7,410 nt of DNA, from NCBI GenBank assembly GCA_002425885.1, contig DINC01000157.1:1-7410 (forward strand), in the 5' to 3' direction. The notes beneath the pieces were generated by a model that did no database searches, had not been told where the DNA came from, and saw nothing but the letters and a program-made list of their open reading frames with translations. Source of the DNA: Spirochaetia bacterium UBA5550 (GTDB taxonomy: Bacteria; Spirochaetota; UBA4802; UBA5550). Of the stretch, positions 1-6,553 are shown one piece after another. Position 1 is the stretch's first letter, and every line of letters starts with the position of its first letter. The position numbers were made by a program, and so were the translations under genes.

Positions 1-22
1 AACTTAAAGTTAACTTTAAGTT
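1..22. promoter_or_regulatory. 22-bp perfect palindrome upstream of the acyl-CoA dehydrogenase gene, candidate operator
   Basis: Positions 1-11 read AACTTAAAGTT and 12-22 read AACTTTAAGTT, which are exact reverse complements of each other. The whole 22 bp is therefore a perfect inverted repeat with no spacer. Each 11-bp half is also an odd palindrome (AACTT, one base, AAGTT), so the site has nested symmetry. It lies 45 bp before the start codon at 68 and may extend past the left edge. Perfect AT-rich dyads of this size are typical of dimeric repressor sites, and fatty-acid oxidation genes are often controlled by TetR-, GntR- or MarR-type regulators. The link to such a regulator is inference, because no regulator gene is visible. 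It could instead be a cruciform or the tail of an upstream element. Confidence 0.5.
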
Positions 23-67
23 TAATTAATAAACATTTAAACGCCGGAATACAAAGGGGGGTATTGC

Positions 68-1315
68 ATGTTTGATTTTACGATGAGCGAAGAACAGATA
101 AAACTCAGAGACGAGGCCAGAGAGTTTACAAAATGGGTTCCCAGGGAGATGATTCTCGCAATGGACGCTGAGGAGATTCAGTTCCCGAGGGAATACCTGA
201 CAGAATGCGGAAAAAGGAACCTTCTCGGAATAAGAATCCCGAAGGAATATGGAGGGAGAGGCCTCGGCTGGGTAGAGGATACCCTTGTTGCAGAGGAGAT
301 CGGTGTTGCCAGCTACTCCCTTGCATGTATCTGGGGCGTGGGAGCTGATATAGTCTGCGAAGCAATCGTGAAGTACGGCTCCGAAGAGCTGAAACAGAGT
401 ATAGTTGTTCCGCTCCTGAAAGGGGAGACATTCGCTGCCGAGTGTCTCACAGAGCCGCGCGGCGGTTCAGACTTCTTCGGCGCTACGACAAAAGCAAGGA
501 GGGACGGCAGCGACTGGATCATCAGCGGGCAGAAGCGTTTCATTGTAGGAGCTGAAGGGGCTGACTGGTTCATGGTCTACGCTGTCACTGATCCCGGCGC
601 GCCTCCTCATAAAAGAATGACCTGCTTCATGGTGCCGCGTACAAAAGGCGTTGAATCAAAATATATCTACGGACTCATGGGTGTACGCGGAGGCGGAGCC
701 GGAAGACTTCTTCTCGACGAAGTCCGGGTCCCGGAGCGATACGCGCTCAATGGCGTCAACAACGGCTTTGAAGTATTCATGACAAACATGATTCCTGAAA
801 GACTGGGTACCGCGGCAATGACTATCGGTTCTGTGCGGCCTGCACTTGAAATCGCCACATCATATACTTCACGCAGAAAGGCCTTCGGGCAGCCGATAAT
901 GAATTTTCAGGCAGTGGGCTTCAAGGTGGCGGACTGCGCGATGACTATGGATGCAATGAGATCCATGGCATACACCACGGCCCTGGCAATTGATTCAGGT
1001 AAAGCCGATGCAGGACGTATAAGACGCATGGTTTCACAGACAAAGAAATTTATAACAGAAGGAGCATGGCAGGTAGCCAATAACTGCATGCAGGTCATGG
1101 GGGGTATCGGCTACACCAACGTATTCCCCATTGAAAGAATACTGCGGGACATCAGGCTGTCGATGATTTGGGTCGGTACAAATGAAATAATGCAGCAGAT
1201 TATACAGACTGAGTGGTACAAAGAACATGCACGGAACATGAAAACCAATGCGACAAGAGACGTTGAACCTGATGCGGTTTCCGCTCATGAAACAGATGAG
1301 AAAGTCTATGAATAA
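68..1315 (+). CDS. Acyl-CoA dehydrogenase family protein (LCAD/IVD-type catalytic base)
   Basis: This 415-residue flavoprotein probably catalyses FAD-dependent alpha,beta-dehydrogenation of an acyl-CoA in the cytoplasm, passing electrons to electron-transfer flavoprotein. Length and domain order are those of the family: N-terminal helical domain (about 1-120), beta domain (about 121-225) and C-terminal helical domain (about 230-385). Family signature 1 is exact (CLTEPRGGSD, 126-135). The FAD-contact segment SRRKAFGQP lies at 268-276 and the second signature region QVMGGIGYTN at 342-351. The Glu found in MCAD/SCAD enzymes (YEGT) is replaced: WVGT at 368-371 has Val369. Glu244 in IPERLGTAA sits where LCAD and isovaleryl-CoA dehydrogenase carry their catalytic base. 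Residues after about 390 form a polar tail. The ATG at 68 follows a purine-rich AAGGGGGG ribosome site. The preceding palindrome suggests repressor control. The acyl substrate cannot be told from sequence alone. Confidence 0.93.
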   Translation: MFDFTMSEEQIKLRDEAREFTKWVPREMILAMDAEEIQFPREYLTECGKRNLLGIRIPKEYGGRGLGWVEDTLVAEEIGVASYSLACIWGVGADIVCEAIVKYGSEELKQSIVVPLLKGETFAAECLTEPRGGSDFFGATTKARRDGSDWIISGQKRFIVGAEGADWFMVYAVTDPGAPPHKRMTCFMVPRTKGVESKYIYGLMGVRGGGAGRLLLDEVRVPERYALNGVNNGFEVFMTNMIPERLGTAAMTIGSVRPALEIATSYTSRRKAFGQPIMNFQAVGFKVADCAMTMDAMRSMAYTTALAIDSGKADAGRIRRMVSQTKKFITEGAWQVANNCMQVMGGIGYTNVFPIERILRDIRLSMIWVGTNEIMQQIIQTEWYKEHARNMKTNATRDVEPDAVSAHETDEKVYE

Positions 1316-1473
1316 TCAGCAGGGAATACTGCTTTATAAATAAAATTTACCGCTGCAACGCAGACTATGCATTATTTATTTGTTTTTCCCTGAAAAAGGA
1401 TTATTTTTTTAACAGATGTTATATGATAATATTCAGGCCGTAAATATACGATGTATAATAACGGAGGTTTAAG

Positions 1474-1956
1474 ATGAATAGAAACAGTGCGTGGTTTAAC
1501 AAGAATACTAAAAGGTTCATCGCAGCCGGGCTGGCTATTTTTCTGATTTTCACAGTTTGCGATTTCATTATTCACACTGTTATCCTTGGAGATTATTACA
1601 TGTCCATGACCGGAATCTGGCGACCGGACATGATGTCTCTGATGTGGATTATGTATCTTGGTACTTTTATTTTCTCCTTTCTTCTGATTTATATTTTCAT
1701 CAAGGGTTATGAGGGCAGAGGCATTCCCGAGGGTATACGTTTCGGTATAATGATGTGCCTGATTACAACAGGTATCGGGGCTGTTTATCAGTATGTTGTT
1801 TACCCTCTCCCTCTCTCACTTGTTATACAGTGGTTCGGGTATGGGCTTGTTGAATTTATATTAGCAGGTATTGCGGCAGCTGCAATCTACAAACCGGTTC
1901 CGGAAGAGGAGAAGGAATCGGAGGAGGATGAAGACGAACTGGAAATTGTGGACTGA
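1474..1956 (+). CDS. Small four-helix inner-membrane protein with acidic C-terminal tail, function unknown
   Basis: This 160-residue protein has four predicted transmembrane segments at about 15-37, 57-77, 88-109 and 113-138. A very acidic cytoplasmic-type tail (143-160, mostly Glu and Asp) follows. Conserved-looking features include a His within the first helix (His34), the loop motif IWRPDMM (48-54) and KGYEGRGIPEGIRFG (77-91) between helices 2 and 3. This layout matches a group of short uncharacterised membrane proteins I associate with deltaproteobacteria and spirochaetes, but I cannot name a family with confidence. The ATG at 1474 is well supported by a CGGAGG ribosome site at 1462-1467. 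The gene stands alone, with 158 bp before it and 105 bp after it. No transport, enzyme or redox motif is visible, so no function is assigned. Confidence 0.85.
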   Translation: MNRNSAWFNKNTKRFIAAGLAIFLIFTVCDFIIHTVILGDYYMSMTGIWRPDMMSLMWIMYLGTFIFSFLLIYIFIKGYEGRGIPEGIRFGIMMCLITTGIGAVYQYVVYPLPLSLVIQWFGYGLVEFILAGIAAAAIYKPVPEEEKESEEDEDELEIVD

Positions 1957-1967
1957 TTCAATATAAA

Positions 1968-2003
1968 TTGATACGGGCAGATAATTTTAACCGCCCGTAT
2001 TAA
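1968..2003. other. Stem-loop between two membrane-protein genes, possible weak terminator or processing site
   Basis: ATACGGGC (1971-1978) pairs exactly with GCCCGTAT (1993-2000) across a 14-nt AT-rich loop. A G-T pair and two A-T pairs extend the base outward to 1968 and 2003. It starts 11 bp after the stop codon of the 160-residue membrane protein, where a transcript end would be expected. No run of T follows, so it is not a classical intrinsic terminator on either strand. The 9-mer AATATAAAT flanks it on both sides (1960-1968 and 2012-2020). A role in ending or stabilising the upstream mRNA is inferred. Confidence 0.5.
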
Positions 2004-2061
2004 CACCATTGAATATAAATATTTTGTTGACTGATAAATTATTATTTCATCTCATTAGTTC

Positions 2062-2571
2062 ATGAAAAAGCTGACACCAAAACAGACCCGGATTCTTAAA
2101 ATAATACACATCCTGTTTTTCCTCTCCTGGGTCGGCGGGGGGATAGGTTTAATAAGCCTGATGTTTCTCGCGCAGCCCCTTATTCCTGAAGACATCTACA
2201 TGAAGTATCGTGCAATGCAGGTGATCGATGATTTCATCATAATACCCGGCGCACTGGGTTCCCTGTTTACAGGCCTCATCTACTCGATCTGGACAAACTG
2301 GGGATTTTTCAGACAGAGGTGGCTCACCTTAAAATGGATATTAACAGTCGCGCAGATACTCTTCGGTACTTTTGCCCTGGGCCCCTGGCTTAACGGAAAT
2401 GTTGATATTGCCCTGCGCCTCAGGGGTGCAGCTCTTGCAGACTCCACCTTTTTAAACAGTGCTTCAAACATCAGACTATGGGGGACTACGCAGGTTCTTT
2501 TCCTCATTTTCATGGTTATAATATCTGTAATCAAGCCGTGGAAAAAAGCACCTGTGCCAAAACTGCAGTAG
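2062..2571 (+). CDS. Four-helix integral membrane protein, DUF2269-like
   Basis: This 169-residue protein has predicted membrane segments at about 11-37, 57-78, 88-108 and 139-157. Distinctive elements are a His in helix 1 followed by SWVGGG (KIIHILFFLSWVGGG, 13-27), the PGALGSLFTGL stretch in helix 2 (62-72), NWGFFRQRWLTLKW before helix 3 (79-92) and GPW at 107-109. This arrangement resembles the DUF2269 / CopD-like group of small membrane proteins, whose role is not established. The assignment is from memory of the pattern and is tentative. An in-frame TAG at 2056-2058 excludes any earlier start, and the next Met is residue 34, inside helix 1, so ATG 2062 is effectively forced. No Shine-Dalgarno sequence precedes it, which is unusual in this window. 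There is 105 bp to the previous gene and 176 bp to mtnP. Confidence 0.85.
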   Translation: MKKLTPKQTRILKIIHILFFLSWVGGGIGLISLMFLAQPLIPEDIYMKYRAMQVIDDFIIIPGALGSLFTGLIYSIWTNWGFFRQRWLTLKWILTVAQILFGTFALGPWLNGNVDIALRLRGAALADSTFLNSASNIRLWGTTQVLFLIFMVIISVIKPWKKAPVPKLQ

Positions 2572-2747
2572 TTCCTCTCTTCATATAAAAAAATGCTTTT
2601 CATTCCATCAACCTCAGTTTAAATCTGTATTTATCATCTTTCATCAGGGTTCTGTCTTTAAATAGCTGTTTTCCATTGTTCCCGCATTCGCGGAAATGAA
2701 TTTCAAAGCAGCCCCTGAATTCATACATCATTTACCGGAGGAAATTT
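2572..2747. other. 176-bp AT-rich gap before mtnP
   Basis: No gene, tRNA or recognisable riboswitch is seen. A small hairpin with a 4-bp GC stem (CCGC at 2682-2685 with GCGG at 2690-2693, loop ATTC) lies about 55 bp before the mtnP start. The mtnP ribosome site CGGAGG is at 2736-2741. No convincing -35/-10 pair was found, although a promoter for mtnP should lie here. No terminator follows the DUF2269-like gene, so read-through into mtnP is possible. Confidence 0.4.
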
Positions 2748-3611
2748 GTGAAAAAAGCTAAAATTGCATTTATCGGCGGTTCAGGCCTTTACGACATTGA
2801 GGGAGCAAAGCTCATTGAACAGCTTGACATAGATACACCCTGGGGAAAGCCCTCAGACAAAATTGACATAGTTGATATAGATGGAGCAACAGCTGCATTC
2901 CTCCCGAGGCATGGCAGGGGCCATATACACGCTCCGCACCAGCTTAACTTCAGGGCAAATATCGCGGCCCTTAAAATGATCGGAGTTGAGGAGATTGTTG
3001 CCTTCTCCGCTGTGGGGAGCCTTAAAGAGGAGATCCCCCCCATGGACTTTGTCCTTCCTGATCAGATCATAGACAGAACCAAGGGTATCAGGCCCTCAAC
3101 ATTTTTCGAGGATGGAGTTGTGGGGCATGTGGGATTTGCTGACCCCTTCTGCCATAGACTTCATGATATCATTCTCCCCGCAGCACAGGAGCTGGGGCTT
3201 AAGATGCACACAAAGCAGACACTTGTATGTATGGAGGGCCCTGCGTTTTCAACAAGGGCGGAAAGCCACCTCTACAGGTCATGGGGTGCGGGAGTAATCA
3301 ACATGAGCACGATCCCCGAGGCCAAGCTTGCACGGGAAGCTGAAATCTGTTACGCGGTTATATGCATGAGCACTGACTACGACTGCTGGCACGAAAGCGA
3401 AGAAGATGTTACAGTTGAGATGGTAGTAAACAACATGAATACAAACTCTGCCAATGCCAAGAAACTCGTTAAGGCACTTGCGAAAAAGCTGGATAACGGC
3501 AGGGGATGCGGATGCCATGGAGCTGCAAAATTCGCGGTAATCACTGCTCCGGAGAAAAGGAATGCTGAAACTGCGAAAAAGCTTAAAGCGATTCTACCTG
3601 AATACTTCTGA
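2748..3611 (+). CDS. mtnP: S-methyl-5'-thioadenosine phosphorylase
   Basis: This cytoplasmic enzyme uses phosphate to split methylthioadenosine, a by-product of polyamine synthesis and other S-adenosylmethionine reactions, into adenine and 5-methylthioribose-1-phosphate for methionine and purine salvage. The 287-residue length equals that of bacterial and human MTAPs (human is 283). Visible motifs are GGSGLYD (10-16), PRHGRGH (53-59, phosphate site), HQLNFRANIAAL (64-75), FSAVGSLKEEI (86-96), EGPAFSTRAES (163-173), INMST (184-188) and STDYDCW (208-214). Asp210 and Asp212 in the last motif are the purine-contacting residues that mark adenine-type MTAP rather than 6-oxopurine PNP, which has Asn. 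The start is GTG at 2748, with CGGAGG at 2736-2741. A methylthioinosine or broader specificity cannot be excluded. No other methionine-salvage gene (mtnA, mtnK) lies in view. The transcript likely ends at the hairpin at 3665-3695. Confidence 0.96.
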   Translation: MKKAKIAFIGGSGLYDIEGAKLIEQLDIDTPWGKPSDKIDIVDIDGATAAFLPRHGRGHIHAPHQLNFRANIAALKMIGVEEIVAFSAVGSLKEEIPPMDFVLPDQIIDRTKGIRPSTFFEDGVVGHVGFADPFCHRLHDIILPAAQELGLKMHTKQTLVCMEGPAFSTRAESHLYRSWGAGVINMSTIPEAKLAREAEICYAVICMSTDYDCWHESEEDVTVEMVVNNMNTNSANAKKLVKALAKKLDNGRGCGCHGAAKFAVITAPEKRNAETAKKLKAILPEYF

Positions 3612-3664
3612 AATAATTTACAGGCAGAGCGTTGAAGGTCTCTGCAATGACAGGTTTAAACCTA

Positions 3665-3695
3665 AAAAAGCCGGAGCAGAATACTCCGGCTTTTT
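3665..3695. terminator. Bidirectional rho-independent terminator between convergent genes
   Basis: AAAAAGCCGGAG (3665-3676) pairs perfectly with CTCCGGCTTTTT (3684-3695) around the 7-nt loop CAGAATA. The GC core is 7 bp. An A-run on the left and a T-run on the right give a U-tract in whichever direction it is read. It lies 53 bp past the mtnP stop and 53 bp past the stop of the leftward barrel gene, so it can serve both transcripts equally. Confidence 0.93.
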
Positions 3696-3748
3696 AGATC
3701 TGTAGATAATGGTAATACCTGTGATTAAGGCGACGAAAGTAACCTGTC

Positions 3749-4906
3749 TCAAAAACCGAAAACAAACCCTCCATATGCAAGTGCCTGTTTTGAGTTTTCC
3801 TCTGAACCGAAATATACTCTGTAAGCTGAACCAACTTCAAAAGCGAGATTTCCTGTAAAATGATAACCGATTATCAGATCACCCTGCGCAGTGGGCGCAT
3901 AATAATCTATCTTTATTTCATCAATATTCTCACCTGTATTTTTATTGATTACCTCTTTGCCTGACATTCCAAGGTCAAGAACAGATTTCCCGTAATAGAA
4001 TCCGCCGCCGGCCTGAAGCGCGAGGTAAGCCCTGCTTGAAATATTAAACCTGTAACCGGGCCCCGCATTTAAAGAAAAGGAATAGTAATCAACCTTAATC
4101 CTGTTCGCTGAACTGACCATATTAATGTCCGTTGAACCGAATGAAAAGCCGCTCCCCAGGTGAAACTGAAATCCATCAAAAAGAAAATTCAGTCTTCTGT
4201 ATTGAACAGCTATTAACGGCTTATGTTCAAAGTCTCCAGGGTTAAAATCAACATCCCCTGTTTCGCTAATCTCTTTAACAGGAGCAGGCGAAATGGCAAA
4301 TGTCGTCCCCCCTGACACAAAAAACTGGTTCTTGTAAAACTGCAGTTCCTCATCATAAAACTTTTTTTCCGCTTCATTTTTATCCGGCAGCACCCGTGAG
4401 AGTTCAGCAATCACCATACTACTGAACTCATTCATCCGCGTGAATATTGAAGCATCTGCCGGAGTTCTGAACTTTATGTGAGAAATCATTTTACGGTCTT
4501 TGATTCTCTGAAGATAGACATTGAAAAAAACTGTATCTGTGCCGCCATCCTTTGACGGTTCTATCAGGTAACTTCCGGACAAAACAAGGTCCCTTTTGAG
4601 AATCAGGCCCAACTGCAGGGCCACTGAACGCGTATGGTATTCATCCTCATATATAAACTGATTTTCACGCGCCAGGGCCCTCCATGTTCTTTCAGAAATT
4701 TCCCGGACCGCAAAATTTTTCCCGATCAGCCTGTTTAACTCTTTTGTAGCTGATTTTCCTATATATTCATAATCCGGATTACGCCCTGCGTTTTCAACCG
4801 GTATAAAAAGAAAAGCAGGAACATGTGCCGCGTGAGCGGCATAAGCTGAAGAAACAATAAATGCGCAGCAAAAAATCTTAAAAACCATTCCAAAATAATA
4901 TTTCAT
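3749..4906 (-). CDS. Secreted CsgG/TolB-like domain fused to a predicted outer-membrane beta-barrel
   Basis: This 385-residue protein begins with a Sec signal peptide (hydrophobic core about 5-20, likely cleavage after AYA at 23 or AHA at 26). Residues about 30-175 have the alternating alpha/beta pattern of periplasmic CsgG/FlgO/TolB-N/LpoB-like domains: strand AFLFIPVEN, helix YIGKSATKELNRLIG, strand FAVREI, helix with RTWRALARENQ, helix RSVALQLG, then strands LVLSGSYLIEP and FFNVYLQRI. A charged linker (175-193) leads to about eight aromatic, glycine-rich amphipathic strands (about 194-206, 229-239, 246-258, 272-287, 293-307, 331-350, 353-366, 375-385). The chain ends in GFVFGF, and a terminal Phe is the usual outer-membrane insertion signal. 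It is third in a leftward cluster, 9 bp after the propeller lipoprotein, and its GGAG ribosome site lies in that gene's last codons. Met7 is an alternative start. Function is unknown; a role in envelope assembly is inferred. Confidence 0.82.
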   Translation of the reverse strand: MKYYFGMVFKIFCCAFIVSSAYAAHAAHVPAFLFIPVENAGRNPDYEYIGKSATKELNRLIGKNFAVREISERTWRALARENQFIYEDEYHTRSVALQLGLILKRDLVLSGSYLIEPSKDGGTDTVFFNVYLQRIKDRKMISHIKFRTPADASIFTRMNEFSSMVIAELSRVLPDKNEAEKKFYDEELQFYKNQFFVSGGTTFAISPAPVKEISETGDVDFNPGDFEHKPLIAVQYRRLNFLFDGFQFHLGSGFSFGSTDINMVSSANRIKVDYYSFSLNAGPGYRFNISSRAYLALQAGGGFYYGKSVLDLGMSGKEVINKNTGENIDEIKIDYYAPTAQGDLIIGYHFTGNLAFEVGSAYRVYFGSEENSKQALAYGGFVFGF

Positions 4907-4915
4907 CTGAAAACA

Positions 4916-6523
4916 CTACTCCATTTCAACAAGATTCCCTGAGCTCAATGAACCCGTGAGAGGATCAATTACAAGCACTACGCCGGCTCTGTAGTCAAAA
5001 TCAGCCCCTGAACCTGAAGCGTAAATAAATCCTTCTGACAGGATTAATCTCTCAAGGGACGTCATTTGAGAATAGAGTGAATAACTCATCACACCTTCAT
5101 TGGCGAAGCCTGAAATAAGTGTTCCGTCAGACTTGCTCCTCTTCTCAATTCTCGGTGTATTATTATTATCTCTACCCAGCGCATAGATATAATCACCATC
5201 CACTGCGATGGAATATAACTCATCTCTAAACTCTGTGGGGTCAGAGAGTACGGCACCACCTGTACCGAATCCTGTTACCAATACCCCGTCAGCTTTATTC
5301 CTTTTCTCGATCCTCCATTCATAATTATTTGCACTTTTTTGATAGTATCCGGCAGCATAAATAAAATCACCATCAGCCGTAATTGATTGCAGGGAATAAT
5401 CATATATATCATCTGATATTTCAACAACGCCAGCTGTACCAAATCCTGTTACCAGTGCCCCGTTGACCTTGCTCCGTTTCTCAATCCTCCAGTCTTCATG
5501 AATAGTACTATCTTGACCAACCTCGTAAACACCTGCTGCGTAAATAGAATCGCCATCTATTATTATATCATATAAATAATTGAAATTTCGTTTAGGTAGC
5601 TCATATCCAAGCTCAAGCACTCCTCCTGTTCCGAACCCGCTTACCAGTTCCCCTGTAGTTTTATCCAGCTTTTCTATTCTCCAGAACGCATCAGGACTGC
5701 TGTAATACTGATCACCGGCAGCGTAAATATATTCACCATCAATAACAATCCTCTTCACTATACAACGACTCTCAGTATTATTAAAAATGACTTTCCTGGC
5801 TACAACTCCCCCTTCCCCGAATTCTGTGATCAATTCCCCGGTAGCTTTACTCCGCTTCTCAATTCTCCATCTATAATAGCCCGGCACTTTATCATACCCT
5901 GCTGCATAGACATATTCCCCATCAAGGATTATACTGCTTATATTACTTTCGCTTGAAACATCAACAGTAACAGTTCCATTATTACCAAAGCCCGGCACAG
6001 GGAGGCCCGTTGCTTTACTCTGCTTTGTTATAATACCTTTATAATTATACCTGCCTGCTGAATAGATATAATCTGTATCCGCTGCGGAATCGTTAAATGT
6101 AATAGACTCTTTCACGACATAAGACATAATACCGTAATTGAATACTGATGAGGATTTTCTCACACCAAAGGCGTAGTTATACTTATCATCAACAGCTATA
6201 ACCAGGTAATAGTATTTCTTTTTTTCAGCAACATCTTCATCAATAAACGATGTCCCTTCACCTGAAAAGATCTCCTCACCGCTTACAGCGGAAAATGGAA
6301 ATCCGTTTTCAGATCTCCTTATGCAGACACCCATCGCTCCCTGCGGCAGTTCCCAGCTTAAGTGTATTTTCCCGTCCCCTGTAACAGCTTTTACTGAAAT
6401 CGCGTCATCAACCTCGCCGATTGTTCCAATTTTAACATTCATCGGCACAGTTTCCGAGCACCCTGAAAAAAAAGTCATAACAGTTGCTGCTACTCCTATA
6501 GCAAAAAAAACTTTTTTCAACAT
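4916..6523 (-). CDS. Lipoprotein with FN3-like domain and seven-unit beta-propeller repeat
   Basis: This 535-residue protein has a lipoprotein signal peptide ending in FFSGC, with Cys22 the expected lipidated residue, so it should sit on a membrane facing the periplasm or cell surface. Residues about 40-127 look like a fibronectin type III-like beta-sandwich (GDGKIHLSWELP near 49-60, FIDEDVAEKKKYYYLVIAV at 93-111). Residues 128-535 hold a repeat of about 61 residues with consensus YIYAAG, variable loop, WRIEKRSK, G-LV-GFGTGGV, then a strand ending in DG. The motif glycine after YIYAA falls at 157, 209, 270, 331, 392, 450 and 504, giving seven units. The pattern recalls the delta-60 repeat family. 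The ATG at 6523 follows GAGGAG (complement of 6531-6536), 30 bp after the FecR-domain gene. Ligand binding or surface adhesion is possible, but nothing in the sequence fixes a ligand. No enzyme motif is seen. Confidence 0.87.
   Translation of the reverse strand: MLKKVFFAIGVAATVMTFFSGCSETVPMNVKIGTIGEVDDAISVKAVTGDGKIHLSWELPQGAMGVCIRRSENGFPFSAVSGEEIFSGEGTSFIDEDVAEKKKYYYLVIAVDDKYNYAFGVRKSSSVFNYGIMSYVVKESITFNDSAADTDYIYSAGRYNYKGIITKQSKATGLPVPGFGNNGTVTVDVSSESNISSIILDGEYVYAAGYDKVPGYYRWRIEKRSKATGELITEFGEGGVVARKVIFNNTESRCIVKRIVIDGEYIYAAGDQYYSSPDAFWRIEKLDKTTGELVSGFGTGGVLELGYELPKRNFNYLYDIIIDGDSIYAAGVYEVGQDSTIHEDWRIEKRSKVNGALVTGFGTAGVVEISDDIYDYSLQSITADGDFIYAAGYYQKSANNYEWRIEKRNKADGVLVTGFGTGGAVLSDPTEFRDELYSIAVDGDYIYALGRDNNNTPRIEKRSKSDGTLISGFANEGVMSYSLYSQMTSLERLILSEGFIYASGSGADFDYRAGVVLVIDPLTGSLSSGNLVEME
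4919..6142 (-). repeat. Seven-fold protein-coding repeat (propeller blades), period about 183 bp
   Basis: This covers residues 128-535 of the lipoprotein. Spacing between equivalent glycines is 52, 61, 61, 61, 58 and 54 residues. The best-conserved block in each unit is WRIEKRSK; in DNA its copies (for example around 5846-5869, 5468-5491 and 5294-5317) share most bases but differ at many third positions, so the duplications are old rather than recent. The last unit stops after its first half, and a matching second half lies before the first unit (NYGIMSY at 129-135 against NEGVMSY at 475-481). This is the arrangement expected of a propeller closed by strands from both ends. Confidence 0.85.
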
Positions 6524-6553
6524 TTCTTACTCCTCTTTTTGTAAACTTCTTTT

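Noticed and set aside
1318..1333. Small hairpin AGCAG/CTGCT just after the acyl-CoA dehydrogenase stop, as a terminator
   Set aside because: The stem is only 5 bp and is followed by TTATAAATAAAA rather than a T-run, so it is too weak to call.
1383..1410. TTTTTC/GAAAAA hairpin followed by a T-run, as a terminator
   Set aside because: The stem has one GC pair and a 3-nt loop, and the T-run is separated from it by GGATTA. Stability would be very low.
1454..1459. Exact TATAAT hexamer before the 160-residue membrane protein
   Set aside because: As a -10 box it would start transcription at or inside the CGGAGG ribosome site at 1462-1467, and no -35 element lies at the right distance. It is likely chance in AT-rich sequence.
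2009..2038. Possible promoter TTGAAT with TGATAA or GATAAA before the DUF2269-like gene
   Set aside because: The -10 match is poor and the surrounding sequence is AT-rich enough to give such hits by chance.
3112..3297. Open frame of 61 codons inside mtnP on the same strand
   Set aside because: It lies wholly inside a well-supported gene in another frame and has no domain-like sequence.
4919..6142. Repeat array considered as CRISPR or a DNA-level tandem repeat
   Set aside because: The periodicity is in the protein and codon differences are spread through the units, with no constant repeat and spacer pattern.
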